A DNA stretch of 64,000 bases. Origin: Microbacterium natoriense (GTDB taxonomy: Bacteria > Actinomycetota > Actinomycetes > Actinomycetales > Microbacteriaceae). Numbering within the stretch: position 1 is the stretch's first letter; the number at the start of each line of letters is the position of its first letter. The notes under the pieces were generated by a model, which saw only the letters and a program-made list of their open reading frames with translations, did no database searches and was not told the origin of the DNA. Positions 43,394-52,713 of the stretch are shown here, one piece after another. The position numbers and the translations under genes were made by a program. The DNA lies in contig NZ_JAUSXV010000001.1 of the NCBI RefSeq assembly GCF_030816295.1, positions 744,001-808,000 of the forward strand, read 5' to 3'.

Positions 43394-45625
43394 TCAGCCG
43401 ACGGTGGCGGCGATGTCGGGCTGGTCGCTGAAGATGCCGTCCATGCCCGCGTCGAGGAACACCCTGATCTCGCCGGCGAGGTCGCCGGGCGCGATCGGAT
43501 CAGCAGACGAGCGGAACTCGACCGGCAGGTACTGGTTCTCCAGGCGGAACGTCCAGCCGTGCACATCGAGACCTGCAGCGTGCGCGTCCGCGATCACCGG
43601 TGAGGGCGCGGCGAGTCGTCCGTCGGGTGTGCGCGGGATCAGCACCGACTTCTCGGCGCCGATGCCGTCGGCATACGACGAGATCTCGGCGAGCCCGGCG
43701 GGCTTCACGAGGTCGGCATAGGTGCGCGCGTCGCCCGCGAGCGTGAAGTCGTAGGGGCGACCCGACGAGTTGATCAGCTGCGCGAGGTGCACGTCGGTGA
43801 GGCCGTTCAGCTCCTTGAGGTTCGCGACCTCGAAGCTCTGCACGATCACCGGGGCATCCGCCGAGTCGACGCCGTTGGCCTGCAGGGCGGCGACCAGCGG
43901 CTCTTCGAGCGAGAGCCCGATCGAGTCGAAGTACGACGGATGCTTCGTCTCGGGGTAGACGCCGATCTGGCGGCCGTCGCAGCTCACGGAGTGCCGGGCC
44001 AGGTCGAGGACCTCATCGAGCGTCGGGATGACGTAGAGCCCGTCGAACGCCGTGTTCGCAGGGCGCGTCTGCGGCAGGCGCTCCTTGGCACGGAGCGTGC
44101 GCAGCTCGGCGAAGGTGAAGTCCTCCGTGAACCAGCCAGTGGTCTTCACACCGTCGATCGTCTTGGTCGTCTTGCGGCTCGCGAACTCGGGGTGCGCCGC
44201 GACGTCGGTGGTGCCGCTGATCTCGTTCTCGTGGCGGGCGACGAGCACGCCGTCCTTGGTGGAGACCACGTCGGGCTCGATGTAATCGGCGCACTGCACG
44301 ATCGCCTGCTCGTAAGAGGCGAGCGTGTGCTCCGGACGGTACCCGCTCGCTCCGCGGTGGCCGATCACGGTGACCTGCTCGGGTTCGACCTTGGTGCGGT
44401 CGAGGTCGATCACCGCGAACTCGGTGTCGTCGGGAGTTCCCGTGACGCGCGCGTCGTTGCCGGGATAGTTGTTGTCGTTGGCGATGAGCAGGTCGCCGTT
44501 CTTCAGCTGCACGATCGTCTCGAGCGACTGCACCGGAAGCGACCACACCTCGCCGGTGCCGTAGCCGTTGCCGGCGCTCAGCCCGTCGGGGTTCGAGACG
44601 CGCAGGGCGTCGAACACCAGGCTCTTCTCGACGTAGCCCTCGGCATCCGTCTTCTTCAGGTCGATCTCGTAGATGCGCTTGGTGACCGCCTGGTCGCCCT
44701 CGAAGTCGTCGCGCTCGACCACGAGCAGACGGTCGTTCTTGACGGTGAAGGCGTCGCCGATGACGTTCGGCTCCTGATCGGTCTGGTAGTTCCAGCTGCG
44801 TCCGGTGTACACGCCGCGCTTGGTGTCGAACTCGAGGATCTCGCGGCGGCGCAGGTCGGGATCGTCGGCGTAGGCGCCCTCGACGATCGGGTACAGGTAA
44901 CGGCCGTTCACGGATGCCGCCAGCGCCTCGAAGCCGCGGCTCGCGCGCACCCGCGGAGTCTCACCGGGCTGTAGATACGGGTTCTGCGGCGACTTCGCGC
45001 CGTCGAGGGAGAACGGCTTGGCGAGCAGCGTGCCGTTCGCATCGAAGTGCAGCAGGAAGGGGCCGAACTCCTCGCCGACCCAGAACGTGCCGTCCTTCGC
45101 GCGCACGGCCGACTCGATGTCGAAGTCGGCGCCGGTGAGCAGGCGCTCCGGGGTGGCGTCGTGGACGATGGGGAAGTCCAGGACGTGGTTGCGGTCGTTG
45201 TACGAGATGAAGCGCTCGACGGCGATCTCGCCCGAGCCGCCCTGGGCCGTCTGCCAGTCGGGGCGCACGAGATAGCTGCGCAGCAGGAAGTCGGCCGAGT
45301 TGCCCTTGGCGCCGAAGCCGTTGTCGGGCTGCGCCCAGAACGTGCCGTCGCCGTTGTCGATCACGGCGGAGAAGCCGGGGATGACCTGTCCGTCCCACGG
45401 GCCCTGGCGGCCGTTACCCGGCGAGGCGAGCGCGCCGGACGGCGGACCGTCGGCCAGGAAGTCGGCCGACAGCTCGGCCCACGCGACGAGCGTCGGCTCG
45501 AACGCGTGGTTCTTCGACGTCGGAGTGGTCTGGTTGCCCGCGGCCTGCGCAGGAGCGGCGAGCAGCAGGGTGGCTGCCGCGGTGACGGCGGTGGCGGCGG
45601 CTATGGCGCGATGGACTCGTCTCAT
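43394..45625 (-). CDS. Secreted phytase-like esterase fused to glycerophosphodiester phosphodiesterase
   Basis: A 743-residue exported protein. Residues 1-28 are a signal peptide ending in A-Q-A-A without lipobox. Residues about 60-390 match the esterase-like phytase propeller (FSAVIDNGDGTFWAQPDNGFGAKG, RGFEALA, EERDDFEGDQ-like segment). Residues about 400-740 are a GDPD barrel with catalytic G-H-R-G-A-S-G-Y-R-P-E-H-T, E-P-D-V-V and R-H-E. It should release phosphate or glycerol phosphate from external esters and deacylated phospholipids. Four 11-bp-spaced TGAC repeats lie 36 bases upstream, fitting control by PhoP under phosphate limitation. Confidence 0.92.
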   Translation of the reverse strand: MRRVHRAIAAATAVTAAATLLLAAPAQAAGNQTTPTSKNHAFEPTLVAWAELSADFLADGPPSGALASPGNGRQGPWDGQVIPGFSAVIDNGDGTFWAQPDNGFGAKGNSADFLLRSYLVRPDWQTAQGGSGEIAVERFISYNDRNHVLDFPIVHDATPERLLTGADFDIESAVRAKDGTFWVGEEFGPFLLHFDANGTLLAKPFSLDGAKSPQNPYLQPGETPRVRASRGFEALAASVNGRYLYPIVEGAYADDPDLRRREILEFDTKRGVYTGRSWNYQTDQEPNVIGDAFTVKNDRLLVVERDDFEGDQAVTKRIYEIDLKKTDAEGYVEKSLVFDALRVSNPDGLSAGNGYGTGEVWSLPVQSLETIVQLKNGDLLIANDNNYPGNDARVTGTPDDTEFAVIDLDRTKVEPEQVTVIGHRGASGYRPEHTLASYEQAIVQCADYIEPDVVSTKDGVLVARHENEISGTTDVAAHPEFASRKTTKTIDGVKTTGWFTEDFTFAELRTLRAKERLPQTRPANTAFDGLYVIPTLDEVLDLARHSVSCDGRQIGVYPETKHPSYFDSIGLSLEEPLVAALQANGVDSADAPVIVQSFEVANLKELNGLTDVHLAQLINSSGRPYDFTLAGDARTYADLVKPAGLAEISSYADGIGAEKSVLIPRTPDGRLAAPSPVIADAHAAGLDVHGWTFRLENQYLPVEFRSSADPIAPGDLAGEIRVFLDAGMDGIFSDQPDIAATVG

Positions 45626-45660
45626 GTCTGCGAGTCAACCGTCAGCCGTCGGCATCCCTC

Positions 45661-45699
45661 TGACCCGGCGATGACCTTCCGATGACGACGTGGTGAACG
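45661..45699 (-). promoter_or_regulatory. PHO-box-like array of four 11-bp direct repeats
   Basis: On the plus strand TGAC or TGAA starts at exactly 45661, 45672, 45683 and 45694. Read on the coding strand these are GTTCACC, CGTCATC, GGTCATC and GGTCAGA. The spacing and the GTTCACC unit match PHO boxes bound by PhoP in Actinobacteria. Confidence 0.7.
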
Positions 45700-45713
45700 G
45701 AACCTTGCCCCAT

Positions 45714-45850
45714 CGGTCGTTGAGCGAGGAGCGCCAGCGACGAGACGAAACGCGGTGAACCTATCGAGATCGTCTTGCGACGTTTCGTCACTTCGTCTCG
45801 CTTCGCTCGCTCAGTACGACGCTCGCCATATCGCGCGCTCAACGACCGAT
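45714..45850. repeat. GAGCGAG-type intergenic repeats, inverted
   Basis: GGTCGTTGAGCGAGGAGCGC with GAGACGAAACGCGG (45715-45755) faces CGTTTCGTC, TCGTCTCGCTTCGCTCGCTC and GCGCTCAACGACC (45781-45847). It is related to the element at 43302 and lies downstream of the 45-aa gene. Confidence 0.7.
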
Positions 45851-45860
45851 GCGCGGAACC

Positions 45861-45998
45861 TCAGCCGAAGAGCAGAGTCAGCACCGTCGCGCCGCCGCCG
45901 CCGAGGATCAGCGCGATGATGACGGTCCAGGCCACGATACGGATGCGCCGGTTGCGGCGGGCGTCGAGGTCGCCATAGTCGTCGGTGTCTTCGCTCAT
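45861..45998 (-). CDS. Small single-pass membrane protein, 45 aa
   Basis: A short gene reading MSEDTDDYGDLDARRNRR, then a hydrophobic helix (VAWTVIIALILGGGGATVLTLLFG) running to the end. The acidic head, basic R-R-N-R-R-I-R and terminal membrane helix suggest a tail-anchored protein with its head in the cytosol. ATG 45998 starts 30 bases after the purL stop, so it is probably co-transcribed with purL; the ribosome site is weak (GCGAGAA). No family was recognised. Confidence 0.65.
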   Translation of the reverse strand: MSEDTDDYGDLDARRNRRIRIVAWTVIIALILGGGGATVLTLLFG

Positions 45999-46028
45999 GA
46001 TTCTCGCTCGCTCGCTCGACGAACCAGG

Positions 46029-48359
46029 TCAGCCGACCGGCTCGGCGATGGTGGGGCCGAAGGCCGCGGGCAGTGTGGCCTGCGAGCGCTCGCGCAGCTC
46101 GGCGACCGACACCGTGAAGACGTCCTGCACCTCGAGCTGCGGCTCGACGTCGGTCACGCCGATGCGCATCACCGGGTAGCCCCGACCCTCGCAGAGTCCG
46201 CGGAACTTCACGTCGTCTTCGCGCGGCACCGTCACGATGACGCGGCCGGTCGACTCGGAGAACAGGGCGGATGCCGCATCCACACCGTCGCGCTCGATGA
46301 TCTCGTTCAGCCAGACGCGGGCGCCGACGCCGAAGCGGGTGACGCCTTCGGCGAGCGCCTGTGCGAGACCGCCCTCGGAGAGGTCGTGCGCCGAGGAGAT
46401 GAGCCACTCGTCGCGTGCCGCGGCGAGGAGGCCTGCGAGTCGCTTCTCGCCGGCGAGGTCGACCTTCGGCGGGCGTCCGCCGAGGTGCTGGTGCACGGTC
46501 TCGGCCCATGCGGAGCCGGAGAGCTCGGTCGAGGTCGTGCCGAGCAGGTAGATGTTCTGGCCCTCGTCCTGCCACCCCGACGGGATGCGGCGCGAGACGT
46601 CGTCGATGATGCCGAGCACGCCGACGAGCGGGGTCGGGTGGATCGGCACGTCGCCGGTCTGGTTGTAGAACGAGACGTTGCCTCCGGTCACCGGGGTGCC
46701 CAGCTCGTAGCATCCGTCTGCGAGGCCGTCGACCGTCTGGCCGAACTGCCACATGACCTCGGGGTTCTCGGGAGAGCCGAAGTTCAGGCAGTCGGTGATC
46801 GCGGTGGGAACGGCGCCCGTGACGGCGACGTTGCGGTACGCCTCGGCGAGAGCCAACTGTGCACCAGCGTACGGGTCGAGCTGGCAGTAGCGGCCGTTGG
46901 CGTCGGTCGAGATCGCGAAGCCGAGACCCGACTCCTCGTCGACGCGGATCATGCCCGCGTCGTCGGGGAAGGCGAGGGCGGTGTTGCCGAGCACGTAGTA
47001 GTCGTACTGGTTGGTGATCCAGCGGGTGTCGGCGAGGTTCGGCGATGCGACCAGGTCGAGGAACTGCGTCTTCAGCGTCTCGGGGTCGTTCGAGCGGGGC
47101 AGGTTCTCAGCAGCATCCGCCTGCAGCGCGTCGATCCACGTCGGGTACGCGACCGGGCGGTCGTAGACCGGACCGTCGACCGCGACGGTCGAGGGGTCGA
47201 CGTCGACGATGCGCTCGCCCTGCCAGTCGATGATGAGGCGGCCGTCGCCGGTGACCTCGCCGAGCACGGAGGTCTCGACCTCCCACTTGTTCACGACCTC
47301 GAGGAAGGCGTCGAGCTTCTCGGGCGCGACGATCGCCATCATGCGCTCCTGCGACTCCGACATGAGGATCTCCTCAGCCGTGAGCGACGGGTCGCGCAGC
47401 AGAACGTTGTCGAGCGAGACCTTCATGCCGCTGTTGCCGTTGGCCGCGAGCTCGCTGGTCGCGCAGGAGATGCCGGCGGCGCCCAGGTCTTGGATGGCCT
47501 CGACCAGCTCGTCGCGGTACAGCTCGAGGCAGCACTCGATCAGCACCTTCTCGGCGAACGGGTCGCCGACCTGCACAGCGGGGCGCTTGGTGGGGCCGCC
47601 GTCGGCGAAGGTGTCGGATGCGAGGATGCTGGCGCCGCCGATGCCGTCGCCGCCGGTGCGGGCGCCGAACAGCACGACCTTGTTGCCGACGCCGGTGGCG
47701 TTGGCGAGCTTGAGGTCTTCGTGGCGCAGCACGCCGACCGCGAGCGCGTTGACGAGCGGGTTGGCCTGGTAGACGGAATCGAAGACCGTCTCGCCGCCGA
47801 TGTTCGGCAGGCCGAGGCAGTTGCCGTAGAAGCTGATGCCGCTGGTGACGCCGTGCACGACGCGGGCGGTGTCGGGGTGGTCGATCGCTCCGAAGCGCAG
47901 GGCGTCCATGACCGCGACCGGGCGTGCGCCCATCGAGATGATGTCGCGGACGATGCCGCCGACGCCGGTCGCCGCACCCTGGAACGGCTCGATGAACGAG
48001 GGGTGGTTGTGCGACTCGGCCTTGAAGGTCACGGCCCAGCCCTCGCCGACGTCGATGACGCCCGCGTTCTGGCCCATGCCCACCATCAGGCGTTCCTTCA
48101 TCTCGTCGGAGACCTTCTGGCCGAAACGGCGCAGGTAGTTCTTCGACGACTTGTACGAGCAGTGCTCCGACCACATCACGGAGTACATGGCCAGCTCACC
48201 CGAAGTGGGGCGGCGGCCGAGGATCTCGCGGATCTTCGCGTACTCGTCGTCCTTCAGGCCCAGCGCCGCGTAGGGCTGTTCCTTCTCGGGGGTCGCTTCT
48301 GCGTTGGCGACGGAGTCGGGAACGTGCTTGTGGGCGGTGGCTTCGGGGGCGTTGGTCAC
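46029..48359 (-). CDS. purL: Phosphoribosylformylglycinamidine synthase subunit PurL
   Basis: A 776-residue enzyme of purine biosynthesis that converts FGAR to FGAM using ammonia from PurQ. Visible are the [12 protein letters not shown] segment near residue 65, [20 protein letters not shown] with R-D (ATP and substrate site), and [11 protein letters not shown] in the second half. It is the small, PurS/PurQ-dependent type; neither partner is in the window. GTG 48359 is preferred because GAGGAG sits five bases upstream; GTG 48365 would overlap that ribosome site. It is followed by the 45-aa membrane protein gene. Confidence 0.97.
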   Translation of the reverse strand: MTNAPEATAHKHVPDSVANAEATPEKEQPYAALGLKDDEYAKIREILGRRPTSGELAMYSVMWSEHCSYKSSKNYLRRFGQKVSDEMKERLMVGMGQNAGVIDVGEGWAVTFKAESHNHPSFIEPFQGAATGVGGIVRDIISMGARPVAVMDALRFGAIDHPDTARVVHGVTSGISFYGNCLGLPNIGGETVFDSVYQANPLVNALAVGVLRHEDLKLANATGVGNKVVLFGARTGGDGIGGASILASDTFADGGPTKRPAVQVGDPFAEKVLIECCLELYRDELVEAIQDLGAAGISCATSELAANGNSGMKVSLDNVLLRDPSLTAEEILMSESQERMMAIVAPEKLDAFLEVVNKWEVETSVLGEVTGDGRLIIDWQGERIVDVDPSTVAVDGPVYDRPVAYPTWIDALQADAAENLPRSNDPETLKTQFLDLVASPNLADTRWITNQYDYYVLGNTALAFPDDAGMIRVDEESGLGFAISTDANGRYCQLDPYAGAQLALAEAYRNVAVTGAVPTAITDCLNFGSPENPEVMWQFGQTVDGLADGCYELGTPVTGGNVSFYNQTGDVPIHPTPLVGVLGIIDDVSRRIPSGWQDEGQNIYLLGTTSTELSGSAWAETVHQHLGGRPPKVDLAGEKRLAGLLAAARDEWLISSAHDLSEGGLAQALAEGVTRFGVGARVWLNEIIERDGVDAASALFSESTGRVIVTVPREDDVKFRGLCEGRGYPVMRIGVTDVEPQLEVQDVFTVSVAELRERSQATLPAAFGPTIAEPVG

Positions 48360-48458
48360 GCGCACTCCTCAAGAAGGGGGCCGGCGGGCGTTCCCATTCT
48401 ACCGGGGCTGATCGTACGCTCGTGCGGGGTCGAAACCGGCGGGTGCGGCTGACTGAGA

Positions 48459-48496
48459 AGAGGGGGCGCCGCCTCTGACAGAGCGGCGCCCCCTCT
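48459..48496 (-). terminator. 14-bp perfect hairpin after serine hydrolase gene
   Basis: AGAGGGGGCGCCGC (48459-48472) pairs with 48483-48496 around a ten-base loop. It begins one base after the stop codon of the minus-strand hydrolase gene and closes the six-gene sugar operon before purL. Confidence 0.75.
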
Positions 48497-48497
48497 G

Positions 48498-49646
48498 TCA
48501 GAGGGCGTTCCGGAGAGCGTCGACGATCGCGGTGCCTCGATCGTCGCCCGCCTCCATCATGTTCGTGAGGAAGGCGAACCCGATCTTCGCTTCGGGCTCG
48601 GCGAAGGCGACCTGCCCGCCCGCGCCGTCGTGACCGAATCCCTGGGGGGTGACGTAGCGCCGCGCCCCGGAGTCGAGCTGGAACCCCATCCCCCATGCGG
48701 GCCAGGGGCCGGGTGCGGTGAAGAACGGTTCGCCCGCGCTCTGGACCGAGGTCGCTTCCATGCGCACGTCCTCTCCGATCAGACGATGGCCGTTCGTCTG
48801 CGTCACCGTCGCCGACCAGACGGTCGCCAGCGCGCGAGCGGTGGCGACGCCGCCGGCGCCCGGAATGATCGCCCGATGCAGGGCGGGATCGTTGAAGCCG
48901 CTGCCCGGTCCCACGAGTGCGGCAGGCAGAGCCCCGCCCAAAGTCATGGCCTGCGCGGGCCAGTGGTTTTGCGGATCCTCGACGAGGCGCGCGGTCGCAT
49001 CGGCCAGGGTCGCGCCGATCGACATCGTCGCCACCCGCTCTTCGACGGCGGGCGGGATGCCGATCCACGCGTCGACGCCCAGGGGACTTGAGATGGCACG
49101 ATCGAAGAGCTCGCGCACCGAGAGCCCCGTAGCCCGCCGCAGAACCTCGCCGACCAGCCAGCCGTGCGTGATCGGATGATAGGCGTAGGCCGTGCCCGGT
49201 GCCCAGAAGGGTTCCGACTGCTCGACCTCGGCGACGACCTGCGCGAAGTCGAGCAGCTGTGCGCGGGAGAGTGGGCGACGGAGCGCCGGTACCCCCGCCC
49301 GATGCGCGAGCAGATGCCGTACGCGCGTGCTCTCCTTGCCGTTGCGCGCGAACTCGGGCCAATGATCGACGACCAGGTCGTCGTAACCGATAGATCCCTG
49401 TTCGACGCACTGCGCCACGAGGATCGCCATCAGTCCCTTCGTGCAGGAGAAGATGACGGAGGCCGTTTCCGCCTTCCACGCCGCGTCTGGGCCGGCTTCG
49501 CCCGCCCAGACGTCGACGATCGTCTTCCCGTCGACGAGGACGGAGAGCGCCGCCCCCATGCCCTTCCGCCCGTCGAAAGCGCGCGCGAAGGCGTCGGCGA
49601 CTCCTCCGAAGCCCGCCTCCACCGCTCCGTCGATCCTCGTGTTCAC
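48498..49646 (-). CDS. Serine hydrolase, class C beta-lactamase/EstB family (copy 1)
   Basis: A 382-residue cytosolic enzyme of the penicillin-binding-protein fold. The nucleophile motif S-x-x-K is F-S-C-T-K-G near residue 69, the Tyr motif is A-Y-A-Y-H-P-I, and the late G-H-D-G-A-G-G-Q replaces KTG. These features mark EstB-type esterases, not true beta-lactamases. No signal peptide is present. GTG 49646 overlaps the upstream stop as GTGA, showing coupling to the GH32-like gene; ATG 49679 would overlap more. A paralogue lies two genes upstream in the same operon. Confidence 0.88.
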   Translation of the reverse strand: MNTRIDGAVEAGFGGVADAFARAFDGRKGMGAALSVLVDGKTIVDVWAGEAGPDAAWKAETASVIFSCTKGLMAILVAQCVEQGSIGYDDLVVDHWPEFARNGKESTRVRHLLAHRAGVPALRRPLSRAQLLDFAQVVAEVEQSEPFWAPGTAYAYHPITHGWLVGEVLRRATGLSVRELFDRAISSPLGVDAWIGIPPAVEERVATMSIGATLADATARLVEDPQNHWPAQAMTLGGALPAALVGPGSGFNDPALHRAIIPGAGGVATARALATVWSATVTQTNGHRLIGEDVRMEATSVQSAGEPFFTAPGPWPAWGMGFQLDSGARRYVTPQGFGHDGAGGQVAFAEPEAKIGFAFLTNMMEAGDDRGTAIVDALRNAL

Positions 49647-50617
49647 TGCGCCACCGTCCCGTTCGCGATCGATGGCCATCCGTCAGGGTCAGGGACCAGG
49701 GCGATCGGGTCCGAGATCCGCCCTCCGAACTCCTCGGTGCTGCTGCCGTTCATGAAGCCGATCAACGACAGCCGGCCCTCGCGGTCCCGCACCGCACGCG
49801 CCGCATACAGGGACTCGTCGTGCAGGAGCCGCGCGTGCTCGATCGCGCACCACCCGGTCTTCGGGTCGCGAGGCGCGACCCACACTCCTCCGGCGCGATC
49901 ACTCATGCGATCACCGGCGAGATGCGTGCGATCGCATGAGAACAGTACGAAGTGCCCGCCTTCGAACTCGAGGGCCTGCAGCACCTCCAGGTGCGCGAAT
50001 CCCGCGCCCGGTGCGCTCAGCGGCTCGCCGATCGTCCAGGAGCTCAGATCGCGCGAGGTCGCATGGCCCACGACGCCGAGGTCACGGGGGTCGGCGGACT
50101 CCTCGGTGCGTTTCGCTCTCGACGTGATCAGCATGTGCCAGAGATCCCAGTCGAAGAAGACCCACGGGTCTCTCCAGGCTTCCTCCGGCCACGTGCCGTC
50201 GGCCAGCGTCTCGTACCAGCGCGGATCCGCGCGCAGAACCGGCGATGGCGCCTTCGACCAGGAATGAAGGTCGGTCGAATCGGCGGCGCCGATGCTCTCG
50301 ACGTTTGTGTGAGCATCCGGTGCGAGGAACACCGACCCCGTATAGAACATCCGCCAGCCGGCGGTCTGCGGCACCACGCATCCGGTCCACGTCGCCGTCG
50401 CATCGAACTCCCCGGGCGCTCCCGGCTCGAGAACCGTGCCGTGCGAGGTCCACTCGCGCAGATCCGTCGACGTCGCGTGCCCGATCACGGCGTTGCGGTG
50501 TCGCAGGGCGGGATCGCCCAGTGCTCGTGGTGCGTTGAGGTAGAAGAGATGGAAGAGGTCGCCGTCATCGGCGATCCAGCAGTCCCAGACCCAGCGGTCG
50601 GGAATCTCGAATGGCAT
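49643..50617 (-). CDS. GH32/GH68-like five-bladed propeller glycosidase
   Basis: A 324-residue cytosolic protein. It starts with W-V-W-D-C-W-I-A-D-D (nucleophile region of clan GH-J), then T-W-T-G-C-V-V, and W-R-D-P-W-V-F corresponding to the R-D-P motif. It is only the propeller; the C-terminal beta-sandwich of typical 450-550-residue GH32 enzymes is missing, so it belongs to the short actinobacterial branch. It probably hydrolyses a fructoside or related sugar. ATG 50617 has AAAGGG upstream. It is enclosed by two serine hydrolase genes. Confidence 0.83.
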   Translation of the reverse strand: MPFEIPDRWVWDCWIADDGDLFHLFYLNAPRALGDPALRHRNAVIGHATSTDLREWTSHGTVLEPGAPGEFDATATWTGCVVPQTAGWRMFYTGSVFLAPDAHTNVESIGAADSTDLHSWSKAPSPVLRADPRWYETLADGTWPEEAWRDPWVFFDWDLWHMLITSRAKRTEESADPRDLGVVGHATSRDLSSWTIGEPLSAPGAGFAHLEVLQALEFEGGHFVLFSCDRTHLAGDRMSDRAGGVWVAPRDPKTGWCAIEHARLLHDESLYAARAVRDREGRLSLIGFMNGSSTEEFGGRISDPIALVPDPDGWPSIANGTVAQ

Positions 50618-50684
50618 GGCTGCCCTTTCGCATGGTGGCGGAGCGCCGCGCTCGTGCGCGACGCCGTGCGGCCGGCCGAACAGC

Positions 50685-51851
50685 TCAGCTGCGGTGGAGG
50701 ACGTCTCCCAGAGCCCGGACGATCGCGTCTCCACGGTCATCCGAATGAAGCTCCATGAGGTTGGTCACGTAGGCGAACCCCACTCGGTGGCGGCGGTCGG
50801 CGAAGGTGACCTGGCCGCCGGCTCCGTCGTGCCCGAACGACTCGGGGCTGAGGAACGGCCGGCGCTCCGACGGGATCATGAAGCCCGTGCCCCACCGCGG
50901 GTACGGGCCGGGAAGCCACCACACCGGCTCGCCCTCGCTCTGCACACGGGTCATCTCGGTGACCACGTCCTCTCCGAGCAGGCGATGCCCGTCGGTACGG
51001 ATCACGGTCGACGACCAGATGGTCGCCAGCGCATGTGCGGTTCCGATTCCGCCCGCGCCCGGGATCTCTGCCTCGTGGACCTTCGGGTCGTCGAAACCGG
51101 CGCCGGGGACGACGAGTTCTGCGGGGAAAGCGGCGCCGAGCGTCATGGTCCGCCCCATCCACCGCGCCTGCTCCGGGTCGAGTTCCGGCATGCCGCCCGG
51201 TGGGGGCGCATCCATGCTCCCGCCTCGCGTGAGGCGGGCGACGGCCTGCTCCCGATCCGCAGGGATGCCGATCCACGCGTCGGCCGACAGCGGTTCCACG
51301 ATCTCCTCACGGAAGAATCGGCCGACGGGGGTGCCCGTGATGCGGCGGACGATCTCGCCGACGAGCCAGCCGTAGGTGAGCGCGTGGTACCCGTACTGTG
51401 TGCCCGGCTCCCACAGCGGCTCCTCCGCCGCGAGCCGCTCGGTCATCGCGGTCCAATCGAGCGCGGTGGCGAGATCGACGTCCGCACGGAGGGCGGCGAG
51501 GCCGGCACGGTGCGACATGACCTGCCTCACCGTGATCGACTCTTTCCCCGCGGCTGCGAACTCCGGCCAGTATCGGCTGACGGGTGCGTCGAGGTCGAGT
51601 GCACCCGCCTCCACGAGGCGTGCGGCGAGGATCGCGACCAGGCCCTTGGTGCCGCTGAAGATCACGGCGGGCGTCGTCTGCTGCCAGGGAGCCGCCGGGC
51701 TCGACGAGGCGTGCCCGTGCCAGACGTCCACCACGGTCTCGCCCTCGATGCGGATGCTGAGGGCGGAGCCCCCGGTCTCACCGGCGGTGGCGGCGAACGC
51801 CTCGACGACGTGTTCGAATTCGGGCGCAGCGGCGCCCTGGATGTCGTTCAT
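50685..51851 (-). CDS. Serine hydrolase, class C beta-lactamase/EstB family (copy 2)
   Basis: A 388-residue paralogue of the hydrolase at 48498. The catalytic S-G-T-K-G lies near residue 67, Y-G-Y-H-A-L is the Tyr motif and S-F-G-H-D-G-A-G-G-Q occupies the same late position. The sequence is similar along its length (for example the W-P-E-F-A, H-R-A-G and A-W-I-G-I-P segments). No signal peptide. It follows the permease gene by seven bases and starts at ATG 51851. It probably deacylates the sugar imported by the same operon. Confidence 0.88.
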   Translation of the reverse strand: MNDIQGAAAPEFEHVVEAFAATAGETGGSALSIRIEGETVVDVWHGHASSSPAAPWQQTTPAVIFSGTKGLVAILAARLVEAGALDLDAPVSRYWPEFAAAGKESITVRQVMSHRAGLAALRADVDLATALDWTAMTERLAAEEPLWEPGTQYGYHALTYGWLVGEIVRRITGTPVGRFFREEIVEPLSADAWIGIPADREQAVARLTRGGSMDAPPPGGMPELDPEQARWMGRTMTLGAAFPAELVVPGAGFDDPKVHEAEIPGAGGIGTAHALATIWSSTVIRTDGHRLLGEDVVTEMTRVQSEGEPVWWLPGPYPRWGTGFMIPSERRPFLSPESFGHDGAGGQVTFADRRHRVGFAYVTNLMELHSDDRGDAIVRALGDVLHRS

Positions 51852-51858
51852 GCGGTAC

Positions 51859-52713
51859 TCAGCCTTTGATTGCGGAACTGGCGATGCTGGCGACGAACCA
51901 GCGCTGGAAGATCAGGAAGACGATGAGCACCGGGAGGATGAAGATCACTCCGAACGCCAGCACGCTCCCCCATTCGGGAGGTTGTGCAGCCTGGAACACG
52001 CTCAGCTCGAGCGGGAGCGGCCGCACCGACGTGTCGGTGACCATGAGCACCGGCCACAGATACGAACCCCATTGGGCGAGGAACGTGAGGATCGCGACCG
52101 TTGCGAACGCGGGCTTGCTCATCGGCACCACGATCGTGAAGAAGGTGCGGAAGGGGCCGGCGCCGTCGAGTCGAGCGGCCTCTTCGATCTCGCCCGGGAT
52201 GCCGAGGAAGAACGTGTAGAAGAGGAAGATCGAGAACGCGCTCGCGACGAACGGGATGGCCTGTATGAGGATCGTGTTCCGGCTTCCGCTGAGCATGTAG
52301 TACAGCGGGAGGGCGACGGCCTCGAACGGGATGATGGTCAGAACCGTGACGAGCAGGAGCACGAAGGAGCGGCCCCTCCAGCGCATCCTCGCGAGGGCGT
52401 ACCCGGCGAGCGAGTTGACCACGAGGCCGCCGACCAGGACGAGTGCCGTGACCACCACCGAGACGGCGATGAACTGCCACAGGTATCCGGTGGTCGAGTT
52501 GGAGAACCGGCGGAAGACGTCGATGTAGTTCTCCAGCGAGAACTCGGTGGGGAAGAACCCGCGCACTCCCGTCAGGACCTGATCACCGGGGCGGAAGCTG
52601 CCGACGACGAGGTAGTAGATCGGGGCGAAGAACACGAGGGCGAAGAACGCCAGCAGTGCGTACTCGACGATGCGGGTCGCGATGCTGCCCGAGCGACTGC
52701 GGACGATGCTCAT
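51859..52713 (-). CDS. Carbohydrate ABC transporter permease, MalG type
   Basis: A 284-residue membrane subunit with six helices. The EAA loop is I-E-E-A-A-R-L-D-G-A-G-P-F-R-T-F-F near residue 185 and the protein ends in A-I-K-G. ATG 52713 overlaps the partner permease stop as ATGA, so the two are translationally coupled. The longer open frame upstream lies entirely inside the partner gene. No ATPase gene is present, as in the first importer of this window. Confidence 0.95.
   Translation of the reverse strand: MSIVRSRSGSIATRIVEYALLAFFALVFFAPIYYLVVGSFRPGDQVLTGVRGFFPTEFSLENYIDVFRRFSNSTTGYLWQFIAVSVVVTALVLVGGLVVNSLAGYALARMRWRGRSFVLLLVTVLTIIPFEAVALPLYYMLSGSRNTILIQAIPFVASAFSIFLFYTFFLGIPGEIEEAARLDGAGPFRTFFTIVVPMSKPAFATVAILTFLAQWGSYLWPVLMVTDTSVRPLPLELSVFQAAQPPEWGSVLAFGVIFILPVLIVFLIFQRWFVASIASSAIKG

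Noticed and set aside
45849..48452. An 867-codon plus-strand frame opposite purL
   Set aside because: purL is conserved along its full length; the opposite frame is a codon-bias shadow.
48498..51851. Beta-lactam resistance genes
   Set aside because: Both proteins have the S-x-x-K motif but lack signal peptides and the KTG triad element, and lie in a sugar operon, so EstB-type esterases fit better.
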